Source: Micromussa lordhowensis (taxonomy: Eukaryota; Cnidaria; Anthozoa; Scleractinia; Lobophylliidae). From it: a stretch of DNA of 64,000 bases. The stretch covers positions 14,693,323-14,757,322 of the forward strand of contig OZ026600.1 of assembly GCA_964020085.1 (NCBI GenBank), in the 5' to 3' direction. Below the pieces are notes generated by a model that ran no database searches, had not been told where the DNA came from, and worked only from the letters and a program-made list of their open reading frames with translations. Below, piece after piece: positions 13,501 through 24,848 of the stretch; the stretch's first letter is position 1; the number at the start of each line of letters is the position of its first letter. The position numbers and the translations under genes were made by a program.

Positions 13501-16500
13501 AACATCTGAAAATGGATCCCACTTTTCCAAGGCCAAACCCAGAATAATTACACCTGCTTTTCAGTTTTATGTAGATAGGCGACATCTTTTGACATGCCGT
13601 CTCTTGACATGCTATTTAACCTGGCCTACATCAAAAAAGTAAGCACAACGGACTTCTTTTATGCGATTGAACTCAACTTTTAGTCATGAAAGATGGATTT
13701 ATTTGACATCAAAATAAGACTAGGAGTATCAAGAAGTCAATCTGTGAGAGACTGTTCTGAATATTAAAAGCTGTAGCTGCCCAACAGTACTGGAAGTCAC
13801 TATTGTGAGCTGATCCACTACACTCAAACCATTTGATTTATCCAATAAATCGGGAAACATGCAAAGTCGACAATCTTCTTCAGCCACTTTTATTTGTCAT
13901 TTCTTCTACTAATAACCAGTAAAATTGCCAGTTTCACAGTTAAACGGTCTTCTGTTTGCATAGCATGTCAAAAGATGTTGCCTATGCACGTGACACTGAA
14001 AGTGGGTTTAGATTGAAAGTATGTTTAGATTGAAAGGTTAATAGGACCAGAGAAGGTGGGAAAGCAACAGGGAATGGAGCCAAGCAACAATGCAAACAAC
14101 CTGCAAAGGTGCCACCTTGTTTGGAAATTGTGCTCTTATGCGGTGTTTTGAAAGGAAACCCTATCAACCTAAACATTTTCTGAAAGCTTAATAGTTATAG
14201 AATACAATCATATCTTTGAAATTTTCTAAAAAGTTGCTGTCGCAGTGATATTAAAAGAAATACCCAGAAACACTGACACTTCAATTAAACTGGTTTGCTT
14301 TCATGCATCAATTATTGGAGCAGCACGATTAACATCGAAAATTTCTGTTTTCTCACACATCACCCTAAAAAATGTAGTTTGCTTTTTTTTCTTCACCCTC
14401 CTAACTTTGAAATGGAAGTGAAATTGAGCAAAGCCCGACACCGTTCTTTGAAAAGGTATCCTGGAACATGCCTACCAATTTTCAGCCAACTTTGTCAGAA
14501 GACGAGCATAAACAAACTAAAAATGTTCATCCTTAAATGCAATCTATTTTATCAAGAAAAAGATGAAAAACGATTAGGTATCAAAAATCCTCTCATGTCA
14601 GAATGGGTCAGTTTATAACAACAATGGCTTACCACAACTTCGTCTACAATACTGGTGTCTATGTCTACAATACTGGCGCGAAAATCTGTCACAGTGTTAT
14701 CGTCCGAGAAGTGACAAAGTACCAAAACATGTTTGTTTGTAAACTGCCATGATTTCTTTTACTTAAAAGATTTCATCAGCTGCATTAGTATTAAATTGCT
14801 CACGGTTAGGCCTCTTTGTTCATCAGACGACACTTTTGAAACCATGACTCGAGAAGCCAGCAATTTTGTGTGACTAGCACTAGTTGAAGTTTGTCCTTTG
14901 GCTTCATTGGTGGAATGAGTGTCCTCAAATTCCTTCAACCATTCTTCTTGGTTAAAGTATGACCCACAGTTGCTCAGAGCAAAAGCTCTTGTTCGTTCGA
15001 CGCTGAACCCATGGGTTCCATCAGACTTCTGCCTCTTTGGCTTCCTCAAAGATGAGAATGGGCAAGAAGTTTTCTTAATACATTTTCGTCTTGACATAAA
15101 GAAAATTTGACATGAGCGAAAGCTAACTTACGATAGAAACAACCATATCACGAACAGTTCCCGTGGACATTTCTTTCGTTCAAATATCATACTGTAATTC
15201 GCATTACATGTGACAACTGGTGGTGAATTTCAGTTAGAGGTGACAACTTCAAGAAACTTGTCAATGCACTGTAATGGTTAATGAGATTCAAAAATAGTTT
15301 TCTTTTTATCTTAAAAAATAAAAAAGCTATTTTCCCATTCTTTTTGCAAAATATTTATCTCAGTCTTTTGTCTCATCTCACTTTGAACAGCAAAAAATAT
15401 TTTTTTTTCACACTTTTCATAAAAATTCACCTACCAGGATACGTAAGGCAGTGTTTTACAAGAAGTATTACTTCTTCACTCTGCCAACAGTAATGTACTG
15501 AAATTGCACTCGCTTGCTCACTTGACAATTTAGATACAAACAATACAAAAAGAAAATATTTTTTCACAAATTGGTACCACTGCACTTTCTTAATGCTTTC
15601 CAATGTTGATGTTAATTACTTTGTAACAAACATATGGCCTATTGTTTGTTGTCGTTAAATTCTTTTCCACAGCATTTAACCATTTACAATAATTGAATGC
15701 ACATTTTCCCATCACTGACTTATATTGAAAATGAAGGGAAAATCAAAAATACTTCATTGAATACACTACTGTCACTACTGACCACATAGCCTCAAGGCTC
15801 ATGTAGGGGCTAATCCCACAGGAGCGGCTTTGCAATATGCATAAAATTTGGGCAATAAAGATCCAATTTTGCTCCATGTACATGTTTTAGGTCTGAATGA
15901 AACTCAGGTTTAAATGATTTTAACCTAGTTTGACTCTCAATTTCCTTTGTCTTCTAACCCTAATTATTTATGATCCATGAATAATTAGGATTAAGAGACA
16001 AAGGAATTTCATTTTAACCTGAATTTCATTTTGACTTATAACATGCATATTCACGTTTGATACTCACCATCTGTCCTATTAGTCATTAATGGACAAATTT
16101 TCAGAAAACAAACATGGGATAAACAAATGACTAAATTTCAAGGACTTTTCAAGACCTAATTAACAAAATCAAGTACTTTTCAAGGACCTTAACCGAATTC
16201 AAGGACTTTTCAAGGTTGTATGAACCATAGGGAATACTCAAAGGTTGTTTCAATTTAAACATGAGAAAAGATTTCTCCAAATTTGTTAAGAAAAAATTTT
16301 AAAAGCCACTTAAAAAATTAAAACAAAACCAAAAAAGGCACTGTTTCATGCAACATTCAAATGAAATTGATGATGCAAGGATGATTTATCAATTAGCATT
16401 CATATAGAATGAGCTACTTATTATTGGCAGAAGATTAATAAATCAACATACTGTATACCCAACCTTTACATAAACATCACATACATGAGTAGCCAGGCAT

Positions 16501-18971
16501 AAAAGGCTTTTGATTAGATTTGACCTTGAACTGCGCTAGCTGTTACAGAAATTGCAAGATACAAGTGCACAAGTGTGAATGTAAGTGGGGTCTCTTGTGA
16601 TAAGATAAACAAAAAGAAATGGTACAAAGAACAAAACTGACTGAACTTGTCAAAGTTAAGTACGAAAGATAAGCCAAGATGCCCCAGCACAAATGCAGGT
16701 TTGATATCTGACACGAGCCATAATTACCTGAGTTTATTCAAAGGCAGTTCAATAGAGATATACTGTATAAATGAAATCTTAATTGCAGAGTGAGGGTTCA
16801 GGTTTTGCATTTAAAGAATCCATTTAGCATTAGGGAATTGTGACTGACTGCAGAAATTGAATTTTTAGATTTGGGTCATTCTAAGATTCTCAACATTTAT
16901 TTACTTCCACCTTTGAAACTTCTAAGATAAAAAACATTTTAGTGCTTTGCCCAACCAGTTCTTATGAATCAAAGAAATATTTCCTAACTGTTTGTAATCT
17001 TCTGAAGACTTTTATTTGCTCTGTCATCAATCCAGGCCAACAAAATAATGTCACCTTTCCTTTTATAACCTGTGTAAAAAGCCATCACTGGAATGCATCC
17101 ATATTTAGACTACAAAATCCTTGTATCAATATACTCTACTTGTGTCATACCATTTTTATAGCTTCTTCTGAAACTTTAGGTGCTCCAGCAAAGGTGATCA
17201 AGATCACACTCATGTTATCACGACTTCCCTAAAAGTCAAAAGTGAAAGTAAAAATTAACATGTAGAAAAGCATGCTATGTACAACAGAAAACAATCAGTT
17301 ATTGGAAAATCTATGAAAACTTGTTTGGGCATAAATTTACCAAGATGTTATGTATTAGATTTTAACAAAAGCAACACTGACATGAAGCATATAAACGGTA
17401 ACATCATAGCTAAATTGCATATTTAAGCTGCCATTGCTCAAGAATGTGTTAAGATCAAGGTTTGTAAAGCTGCTAAGTGAAGTGTTGTTTAGATCCCCAC
17501 GCAGTTATAGCAGGCAGGATTTTGTAAACTCATTTAATTATAATGAGAAGTTTTAGAACTTCCTGAAATGTTTTTCCCTTATGCTAATATTAATTCACTC
17601 TCTGAAAAGAGGAAAAAACGAGTATTAGGCCGAAAATACATGTACCCTCACTCGAGTCCAAATGACCCATCTCTATGAAAAGATAATTTGGTTTCATCAA
17701 CTGAGTTGACAATGTGAATTGGCCACAGTAAAGAGATTCGAAAGCTGGCCTTTCGAGCGTTAGCCCTTCATCGGAGCGAATGGTACCATTGGTACCATTA
17801 AAAATAAAGGATTCTGAAAAGTACGTTTTATTATAACTTACGACTTGCGTGTATGTAAACCAACAAATTTGGCTGGAATAATTTGCCGGAAGATCAACCA
17901 TATCAGCTGGCTATCAAAATACTTGTACTGAATTCCTTAAAGCATTTGATATATTTATAAGACAATTCTCTTGAGCTTAGTTAACAAGACCTTAGTTAAG
18001 AGTGATGTAACGGATGGTTCCGCTCACAAATTTGGTATAACTGTTTTGGTCATGTTCATTAACTCACTGGTTTGAACCATCGGTAAAGACATAAAATAAC
18101 GACCAAAAGAAGAACAACAGCTCACCTTAGCCAGACAGGTGTCGAGAAGCTCACTGCATATAAGTTCTAAATCGTCAGAAAGTAGCATTCTTGAGCGAAT
18201 ATACTCTCCCACCTCTTCGTTGGTCATCACATCCCAGATACCATCACAGCCGATAACGATAAACTCGTCTACATCTTCTTGTCTTGAAATCACAGAAATC
18301 TCAGGTTCGGGAGAAACCAGTTGTTTGTCTGGACCTAAGTTATTATCCAGCTTGTACTCGAAATCTCCTAAAGCCCTAGAAACTGCCAAAGAACCGTTTA
18401 CTCTTTGAATCATAACACTCCCCCCAGCCTTTTCGATGCGAGTTTTCTCATCTGGATTAGATGGTTTGTGATCGACTGTGTGGAAAGTCACTTTCCCATT
18501 GCTACATAAAATAGCTCTAGAGTCTCCACAGTTTGCAAAGATAAATTGCTTAGGAGTAATCATGGCTGTAACGGCCGTTGTACCACTTTTGTCGTCCCCG
18601 TTTAGCCACGCTGGGAGTTCTCGCATCGTTTTGTCCAGCTCAAAAAATCCCATCTTGATCCCGCTTTTAAGCTGCTCCAAATCAGGCGAAGATGGCCCAC
18701 TTTTTAAGGCTGCTTTAAAATCATCACTTGATAAAACACACCCTAAAAGATTCTCTGCACAATATAGACTCGCATTAGAGCCGGCATGGCCGTCAAAAAT
18801 GCCGAAAAATGACCATTCTTGAAGCTCCTGGTTCAACCCAGTGATATCAGTGTGTGCATCTTCCATTTCAATACGCCAACCTTGCATGGACGCGAGTCCA
18901 TAGCAAAGGCCATTTCCCGACGCAGACTTGGTCAGTTTATCAGTCTTTGGCTTGTCTAGAAATGCACCCAT
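5975..18971 (-). CDS. PPM1A-like: PPM1A/PPM1B-type protein phosphatase (PP2C family), six coding exons
   Basis: Metal-dependent Ser/Thr phosphatase. Exons on the minus strand, in order: 18126-18971, 17151-17228, 13151-13190, 8660-8759, 6588-6642, 5975-5983. All junctions are GT-AG and keep frame, giving 375 codons (human PPM1A is 382). Seen in the translation: the N-terminus MGAFLDKPK typical of the family, with Gly2 as a potential myristoylation site; metal and phosphate residues Arg33, Asp60-Gly61 (FDGHAG) and Asp243 (CDGIWDV); Asp286 in GSRDNMSV across the exon 1-2 junction. Exons 3-4 encode the alpha-helical C-terminal extension characteristic of PPM1A/B. The last two exons are less certain: exon 5 is supported by phase and weak similarity, and exon 6 adds only Ser-Glu-stop. 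Family role: dephosphorylates stress-MAPK, SMAD and IKK-type substrates in cytosol and nucleus. PPM1A and PPM1B cannot be told apart here. Confidence 0.93.
6921..7472. mobile_element. pogo/Tigger-like non-autonomous element flanked by TA
   Basis: The left end CAGTGAAACCTCTATTAAG (6921) and the right end CTTAATAAGGGTTCAACTG (7454-7472) are imperfect inverted repeats, each bordered by TA (6919-6920, 7473-7474). The CAGT start, TA duplication and 'tattaagcggccacc' body fit pogo/Tigger-type elements. No transposase remains. It lies in intron 4 of the phosphatase gene. Confidence 0.65.
8767..8970 (+). repeat. Minisatellite of about 37 bp abutting phosphatase exon 4
   Basis: Degenerate tandem copies of an 'agctacaatagaaaaacacaatgctacaat' unit. 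On the minus (sense) strand most copies carry TTTTCTATTGTAG, a splice-acceptor-like sequence, and the array ends only about 8 bp from the true acceptor of exon 4 (8760-8761). Confidence 0.8.
9290..10215 (+). pseudogene. CR1/jockey-like LINE reverse transcriptase remnant
   Basis: Begins abruptly inside the RT domain with NTGVPQGSILGPLLF, has the YADD catalytic box, and continues through a typical thumb region (CYKYLGVHLDPTLNF). A stop follows at 9731-9733, and more LINE sequence in shifted frames follows (SAQRIYQSMIMPMFTYCGYN). The C-terminus IFNSLPLSLRNIN ends at a TAA at 10213-10215. It is followed by a short tandem tail of TTGTAATTTCTA-like repeats (10213-10255). It is 5'-truncated, with no endonuclease, and lies antisense in the phosphatase gene's third intron-exon interval (intron 4 side of exon 3). 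Confidence 0.88.
12230..12800 (-). pseudogene. LINE 3' end remnant (C-terminal domain plus tail)
   Basis: On the minus strand 12492-12716 reads IHNYNTRN...CRTNVQKFSLRFQGPKI, the characteristic C-terminal segment of CR1/L2-like LINEs. About 260 bp of 3' UTR follows, ending AATAAAATGAACTGAAC at about 12230, a tail type seen in such elements. Strongly 5'-truncated. It sits in intron 3 of the phosphatase gene, on the same strand. Confidence 0.75.
12735..12773. repeat. 15-bp perfect hairpin beside the LINE remnant
   Basis: CTATTCAATCCACCT at 12735-12749 and its exact reverse complement at 12759-12773, with a 9-base loop. Confidence 0.8.
13575..13985. mobile_element. 411-bp inverted-repeat element in phosphatase intron 2
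   Basis: A 23-bp arm at 13575-13597 is matched by an inverted arm at 13963-13985 with one mismatch (ACATCTTTTGACATGC core). No ORF of note inside. Confidence 0.65.
14759..15097 (-). CDS. Unrecognised basic/Ser-rich ORF inside the phosphatase gene's second intron
   Basis: A 112-codon ATG-initiated frame on the same strand as the phosphatase gene, within its intron 2. The N-terminus is basic (RRKCIKK, RKPKRQK), resembling a nuclear localisation signal; the middle contains NQEEWLKEFED and is followed by a Ser/Thr-rich part. A GTGAGC donor occurs near its 3' end, so it could be a first exon of a nested gene. I found no partner exon and recognise no family; it may also be chance. Confidence 0.25.
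   Translation of the reverse strand: MSRRKCIKKTSCPFSSLRKPKRQKSDGTHGFSVERTRAFALSNCGSYFNQEEWLKEFEDTHSTNEAKGQTSTSASHTKLLASRVMVSKVSSDEQRGLTVSNLILMQLMKSFK
15943..16005. repeat. 26-bp imperfect hairpin
   Basis: Arms 15943-15968 and 15980-16005 pair with three mismatches around an 11-base loop (TCCTTTGTCT outer end). Confidence 0.75.
17750..17800 (-). other. Degenerate hammerhead-like / retroelement terminal motif
   Basis: The minus strand contains GATGAAGGGCTAACGCTC followed by GAAAGG. It resembles the 'ctgatgaagggctaacgctcgaaac' phrase found at retroelement termini with hammerhead-like cores. Here CUGAUGA is changed to CCGAUGA and the GAAAC to GAAAG, so it would not be an active ribozyme. The 103-codon open frame over it (17590-17901) is not a gene. 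Confidence 0.35.
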
Positions 18972-20088
18972 TCAAAATAATGGACATTCAGCCACATTTA
19001 CCGCCACAAAGTCGCTTCAAAAAGTTCAAACATACAAATTTCTAGGAAAATGTTGGTTGCAACAGATTTTTTTGCAGCTAGGGCCCAGGCTTCCCCTTGG
19101 AGCCTAAATTAAAACGAGCTGTTCAGCGGCTGTAATCAGTCATGCACGACGTCATGTAGCAGTCATATACTTCAACTTAGCCAATAATTTCGGAGGATTA
19201 TTTTCGGGTAGCTTTAGGTTCAAGTGTCCAAATTACGATCCCGACCTAAGTCATCTAAAAAGTGAGCTAGACTACAGGTGTTCTTTCTTTCGCTGATTTT
19301 TTTCTTGTTCTAAGTTTTTTCGCGTCACGCTCGACGGACTCCCGGAAGGCCCTGTTAAAGTTGTCTAAAAATAACCCTATGTCCTGTTTACTCTAGAACA
19401 AGATATCATTTTGCAAATTCTTTCTTGAACGGGGTGAAAGAACCCGTTTTTCGAAATCGGATTAAATTCAAATTATTCAATTCTAAATATAGCCTGCACT
19501 GTGCAGTGAACTCGTTTCTTGAGGGAACTTGCCGCCATGTTGGATGGTGGGCGGGGAGGGGGTGGAGAGAGAGGCGAAAAAACTGAGTTTTCCATTCCGC
19601 TCGTCCCAAACTCCTTGCCCTTCGCTCGTTATTCAGCCGTTAGTCGAAATACATGAGCTATTTTTTAAAAGCGGTGTTTATTAGAAGGGGCTTGCGCCCC
19701 TATGTAGCTACCTGATTCCAATCTAAATAAGATACCTTTTCCAGTTTCTGTATGTCTTAATTTCGCCTACATTGCGACCCGCACGAAAATGTTTTTTTCA
19801 TGCGGCCTGGCCATCCGTCGGCCAACCCGAAGCACGAGCGAAGGAAAAGCCTTCGGGAAGCCAGGGTAGTATGGTTGCTATTGATTTGGATAAGACTAAG
19901 AGTTTTTATGACATGCACCGTCCTCGAATAAGCGAGGCCCTGACTAAGCACCTCATTAAAACGTCAAAATACTGTATTTTAATAAGCAAGGGGGTAAACA
20001 ATTAGCCTGCGAAAACAGCCGTCCTTTGTAGCAATAATTGCAATGTAAACACTTTAACCGGGGATACCTGAGAGTTCTCAAGTTTCAC
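18972..20088. other. Upstream region of the phosphatase gene
   Basis: Presumably contains the promoter and 5' UTR of the minus-strand phosphatase gene. No TATA box or other defined element could be supported. A short AGGGGC/GCCCCT hairpin lies near 19684. Confidence 0.4.
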
Positions 20089-20342
20089 GGTCATTTCGCC
20101 CATAGTCAGTTCGCTCCATAATCGAAGTCACTTCGCTCCATGATATAATATATTCAAGTGGATATATGCTTACAAGATTGTATTTGCCTAACTGGTTTTT
20201 GGGGGAGCGAAGTATGGAGTAAACTATAGAAGTGGAGTATGGAGTAAACTATAACGCGGCTTTTGTATGGAGCCAAGTAACTTCGATTGTGTAGCGATCT
20301 AACTCTTGTTTGGAGGGAACTGACTGTGGAGGCGAAATGACC
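20089..20342. mobile_element. MITE with GGTCATTTCGCC ends
   Basis: GGTCATTTCGCC at 20089 and its exact complement at 20331-20342 are followed inwards by further inverted similarity (GTCAGTTC-CTCC, ATCGAAGT-ACTT). Internal 'ggagtatggagtaaactata' direct repeats lie near 20213 and 20237. No ORF. Confidence 0.65.
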
Positions 20343-20997
20343 ATGAAGCGAAGTGACCGGATACCTTTCTCAAACAATCAGGCCCTGTCCACAATACGGC
20401 AAAGAAATTTGAAAACGGAGGTTTTCACTCTGAAAACGCATCAAATGTTTTTCGTTCACACTACCCCGGAGGAATTTAAAAAGGGAACAATCATGGGTCA
20501 TAACTGGGATTTGTGTTTGAGGAAAACTCGTCACGGAAATCCCATGATTATCACGGCTACATCGTTTTCGAAAAGATCGAAAAGCTCCCTTTTCAAAATG
20601 GTTTCCGTCCAAACTAAACGAAAAGCCAGTTTTTTTCAAATTCCTCTGATGTGAAGAGCGTTTCTGTGATATCCAGAATGATCAAGGTCGAGGTAAGGGT
20701 TATCAGCCGAAGTCTTCTTTGGCTTCTTCACTGACGGGCGAACACAAAGCGCGTGAACTTGACATGATAATCCGTGACCTTGACCATGACAATCCGTGAC
20801 CTTGACCAGCTAGATGACGTCACACGCGCTGATTTTGAAAAGAGATAGTGAGTTCAATGTATAATAATTAACTATAACTGGAATAATCAGAATCCGTGAT
20901 TGTTTGTGATCTAACCAATCATGTTGTAATAGCCTGGATGTTGTATAGGATATGAAATCTTGTCTCGATTTTAATTTTTCTTCAGTGTATCGTATAG
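20343..20997. repeat. Dispersed repeat debris
   Basis: The phrase 'ccctgtccacaatacggcaaagaaatttgaaaacggaggttttcac' at about 20383 has the look of a common short DNA-element end in cnidarian genomes. The rest is unassigned, with a GACCTTGACC duplication near 20760-20805. Confidence 0.35.
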
Positions 20998-23240
20998 GTG
21001 ATACAGCTACAGATAAAGCTTAATCGGGACTTGGAGGCTGCCCCTTGGCATGTAGAAGAGATTTTTTGCAATGTGGACGATCAATATGATTATTGGAAGG
21101 GACTGTTTGAGAGCGTTGTGGACCAACATGCACCCACTAAAAAGAAACGAGTCAGGGAAAAAGATATACCCTATATGACTCCAGAATGGAAGACAGCCAT
21201 CAGAGATAAGAGAAAATTTGCAGTTCAGTTTGCAAAGGACCGCCCTCTTGAAAACTTCGAACTCAAATGAAAATACAGGAATATTGCAACACGGGAACGC
21301 AGAAAGGCAATAAAGGCTTACTGGTATAGAAAGTCGGAAGAGCTGAAATCTAAGCCTAGGGAGTTTTTAACACATTCAGGCCATTCATCAGTACAAAGGC
21401 AAAGACATCAATGCTATATGTTTGAAGGCTGAAGATGGCGAGGTCGAGAAAGATCAAACTGTGGTGGCTGAACTCCTAGCAGGCCATTTTAATACGGTGG
21501 CAGCCAATATAGGAGGCAACCATATCACCAGCCTAACCGCGAATGACCATAGGAACCACAGAAGTGTCAAGGCTATTGAAGGCGGTTACAAAGGGAATAA
21601 ATTTGATTTCAAAGAGTTTAACAAAGAGGAAGTGCAGTGTGCTCTCAAAAATCTCAATGTAAGAAAGTCGTATGGGTGGGATGTGACAGCACCACCAAAA
21701 CTCTTTAAGGGACTGGCTGAAGGAATATTGCACCATCCCTGACTAGACCGTTACAATAACTGTATTCACTTAGGCGAGTGGCCATCTGGAATGGAAGAAA
21801 GGCGAATGGACCCCTGTATTTAAAAAGGGAGATAGACGAGACAAATTGAACTATCGCCCAATCACTTCACTTATATGTGTAAACAAGATTTTTGAACATT
21901 TACTCAGCAAACAAGTGACCAGACATTATGACCCTGCTCTGTACCACAGGATGACAGCTTATAGAAAACAACACAGCTGCGAGACAACCCTGCTGATGTT
22001 GATTGAAGACTGGAGGCTTGTAGTGGACAGAAAGAGCTGATAACAATACTGTTCACTGACACGAGTAACGCATTTGACTCGTTAAGCCATTCACTCACTC
22101 TAAAAAAGCTGGATGCCTATGGTTTTAATAGCAGTTCACTTGAACTGACTAGATCATTTTTTTGATAGCAGGCTAAACAGAGTAAAAGTAAACGGCCACA
22201 TGAGTGAATGGAGAATGATGGAGCGTGGTTGTCCTCAGGGATCGGTGTCATTTGGCCCCTCTCCTTTGGAACATGTTCCAAAATGATATGGCATTTCATA
22301 TCCCTGACTCAAACCTTACGCTCTGTGCTGATGACCACTAATTATATGTGACAGGAAAAACCTATGAAGAAGTAATATCTACTCTAGAGACTCAGGGCCA
22401 ATGGTATAGGAACAACTTTCTCTCGGCCAACCTCGTTCCCAAGGCCTTTCCCAATTTCATAAAGGGAAAAGCGAGAACGAGGTTGTCTCTCGGCAAATCG
22501 AGAGAAGTTTCAGTCTCTTACGATTAACCCAAGATGCAGATAAGAAGGGCAGCATTCTCACCATCGCCAACGACAAGATCATGAAAACCCAACAAATCAA
22601 GCTACTAGGAGTAAATATAGATGAGGACCTTAACTTTACACAACACATTAGCGAAATATGCACTAAAGCCAGCCAGAAAGTAGGAGTCATCATGCGTCTG
22701 CGCAGCCTAATACCATGCCAAGCTAAGCTCATACTGTAGAAAACAGCTATAATGCCACACTTAGCATACTACCTTTAAGTCTGGAACTTTTGTAAATCTT
22801 CAGATGGGCGGAAAATCGAACGCATCCAAGAGCGAGCTCTGCGTGCAGTCTTCAAAACATCAACAGAGACATATGAGGAACTTCTTAAGCGCGCTAAGTT
22901 ACCTACGCTTCACAATAGACGCTTACAGGACATAGCAATACTAATGTATAAAGTAAAGAACGATCTAGTACCTAGCTACATATCTGAGATATTTACTCGA
23001 AAGGTTACTCGTTATAACCTTAGAAATAATGATTTTGAAACTGAATAACGCGATTTAATACTATACGCTATGGTAAACACACACTTAGGTATCAAGGACA
23101 TACGTAGGACATTATATCTGGTCCAAACTAGAAAATAGTATGCGTGAACAACCAAACCTTAGCATGTTTAAAACTAATATCCGTAGAGTTGACTTGGCCA
23201 GTCTAGTGGAAGACAGTGGCAACTGCTGCAATCTTTGTAG
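20998..23240 (+). pseudogene. Decayed CR1/L2-like LINE: linker, reverse transcriptase and C-terminal region
   Basis: Translated fragments run through several frames: a pre-RT linker (PYMTPEWKTAIRDKRKF), RT motif fragments (NYRPITSLICVNKIFEHLL; CPQGS near 22233; an Ala-Asp-Asp box near 22329 followed by a stop), and the C-terminal segment typical of these LINEs (QERALRAVF, then TRYNLRNNDF) up to about 23240. Frame changes and stops show it is dead. The 5' end (endonuclease) is missing. It carries a 58-bp insertion at 22428-22485. Confidence 0.85.
22428..22485. mobile_element. 58-bp miniature inverted-repeat element with 9-bp target duplication
   Basis: Perfect 11-bp terminal inverted repeats (CAACCTCGTTC at 22428-22438, GAACGAGGTTG at 22475-22485) are flanked by direct TCTCTCGGC copies at 22419-22427 and 22486-22494. 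Removing the element and one copy restores the LINE reading NNFLSANREKFQSL, which confirms the insertion boundaries. A 9-bp duplication suggests mobilisation by a Mutator-like or similar transposase; this is inference. Confidence 0.85.
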
Positions 23241-23327
23241 CACATGATCATTTTTTTCTATTAATTTTGTAATAGTAAGTGTCCCCAATTAGCTCTCTGA
23301 GCTAAATACATAGACACGGTAATAAAC

Positions 23328-23375
23328 ATTTTATTATCATTATTATTATCATTATTGTTATTATTATTATTATAG
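23328..23375 (+). repeat. TTA/TTATCA microsatellite at LINE tail
   Basis: Imperfect ATTATT/ATCATT repeats follow the 3' end of the LINE remnant, as commonly found at LINE tails. Confidence 0.6.
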
Positions 23376-23419
23376 GTGTTCTCCTTGAGAACATTGTTTC
23401 TGTCCTCGAGGTTTAATAA

Positions 23420-23526
23420 GACAATTATTCCACTCTCGCTTGTTGGATACGAGATGATTATAGCCAAGACAGCGCTAGCCGCCTCCTTGCTTATCATCTC
23501 ATATCCACACTCGTATAATAATTGTT
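23420..23526. mobile_element. Small inverted-repeat element (MITE remnant)
   Basis: ACAATTATT and a GGATACGAGATGAT-type motif at 23421-23470 recur inverted at about 23486-23525. A related sequence (ATCATCTCATATCCA) occurs alone at 45310, inside MOK intron 11, so this is a dispersed family. Confidence 0.5.
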
Positions 23527-23743
23527 AAATGAAACGCAGCTCTCTCCTCCGCAGAGGCTCAAAGGTTTTTTTCGGGTGGGGAGGATCCGCTGAGTAATGT
23601 AAGTGCAGGCACAGAGTTACAGGCGACGGCGGAAAGCGCGGGAGCCTCTGCCAGATACCACGCCCAAGATGGCCGCCATCCGGGGGAGGCAATTTCCTGT
23701 GGGCTACTCGCAGGGGTGGCTTGTGTACCTTGTATCAGCAAAA

Positions 23744-23917
23744 ATGGCGTGCAAGATTTTGAGGTTAAGTGATGTCGAAGGTTTAGCTAAAACATACTTG
23801 AATGCATGGAAATCGGGAAAAGTCTGTTGCTTTCATGAGAACTGTTTTCCTAAGCGTCTTTCGTTCACCTCCGAGTGGTTGAGCGATCACTATCGAATTC
23901 AACATTCTCAAGATCGC
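23744..23917 (+). CDS. Putative exon with a C2H2-like zinc finger
   Basis: A 58-codon ATG-initiated segment ending exactly at a strong GTAAGT donor. It contains a Cys-x4-Cys-x14-His-x4-His arrangement (Cys29, Cys34, His49, His54), compatible with one zinc finger. It lies about 0.9 kb upstream of the foldback repeat and between two inverted copies of a CTCTGCGGAGGAGAGAG motif (about 23538-23562 and 34386-34404). It may belong to a mobile element or to a host gene broken by the foldback element. Family not recognised. Confidence 0.4.
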
Positions 23918-24623
23918 GTAAGTGGTGATGAAGAAATATAGAGAAGAACAAATTGTGCTCAGGAAACTCATGGCTAGTGAAACTCTGAACAGGATCGCAA
24001 TTCAGTCATAAAAGAGACAAGAACAAGTAAGTTTTTTTAACATTTGTCTGCTCGGCGAACTGAACAATTTTCTTCGCGAAATCATTGTGAAATCGAAGCT
24101 CAAGTCTTAAGTTGCATTGAGCTTAATCTTAGCATACATTTGTTTATAGGAAAGTAATTTTTTTCTCTTTTACATCTGCGGTGATGGGTAAATCCCTTTG
24201 CAGATTACATATATAGATGTAGATGTAGATAACAATACGATTTTCAGTGGTGAGAACCAAACGATGATTAAGCTTATCCTTTTGTTTACTTCGTTTTATT
24301 AACGGCATTTTTACAGAAGTTCTAAATTTAACGCTTGCAAATAATAGGAAAAAATAAATATAAGATATATAGATTGCAAGACTTTATTTAAGTTGAAATT
24401 TACCTTGAAGAGAGAGCTCTTGAAGAGGACATTCCAGCTGATCCGAATCGTTCGCCATATTATTGTTTTTAGGACATGCAAGACTACCCCTCACGGGTTT
24501 CAGGGAGGCCTTCGAAGTAAAACAGTTTTGCTTCTTTTCTTGGAAAATACGAAACTAGGTAACAAAAAAACTAATGCAAACTGTAGCGACATAATTAGCA
24601 ATGAGTTTCTGTGAGTTTCAAGC

Positions 24624-24781
24624 TGTCAAATGAAGCCAAAGCAGAGAAATCCATCGATGTACGAGAAAACGACAAGGATGTACGAGAAATCGACGTACAT
24701 CTGGCAGATCTGGCAGAGGTTCTCCGCCTGATCGATCCATTCGACTTTGTGCCTGCGGTACACTTCGCACAGCGGAGGTAG
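24624..24781 (+). CDS. Coding-looking segment ending at the edge of the foldback repeat
   Basis: From about 24624 one frame reads FKLSNEAKAEKSIDVREN and continues through LADLAEVLRLIDPFDFVPAV to a TAG at 24779-24781. The composition (acidic/basic alternation, amphipathic Leu pattern) looks coding rather than random. An upstream stop two codons before implies a splice acceptor near 24617-24625. The stop codon is made by the first bases of the foldback element's terminal repeat (starts 24777), so the reading frame may have been cut off by that insertion. It could be the last exon of the same gene as the zinc-finger exon at 23744. Confidence 0.3.
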
Positions 24782-24848
24782 GTACTTCATGTATGGGGAC
24801 ATATATTGTACCGGGATGTATATTTCATACCTCTATACTTTCCTTACT

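Noticed and set aside
17590..17901. 103-codon minus-strand ORF
   Set aside because: It overlies a decayed retroelement-like motif and has no protein features of its own.
18139..18822. Plus-strand ORFs within the phosphatase exon
   Set aside because: They are antisense shadows of the conserved PP2C catalytic domain.
22457..22732. Minus-strand ORF of 91 codons
   Set aside because: It is antisense to readable LINE sequence on the plus strand.
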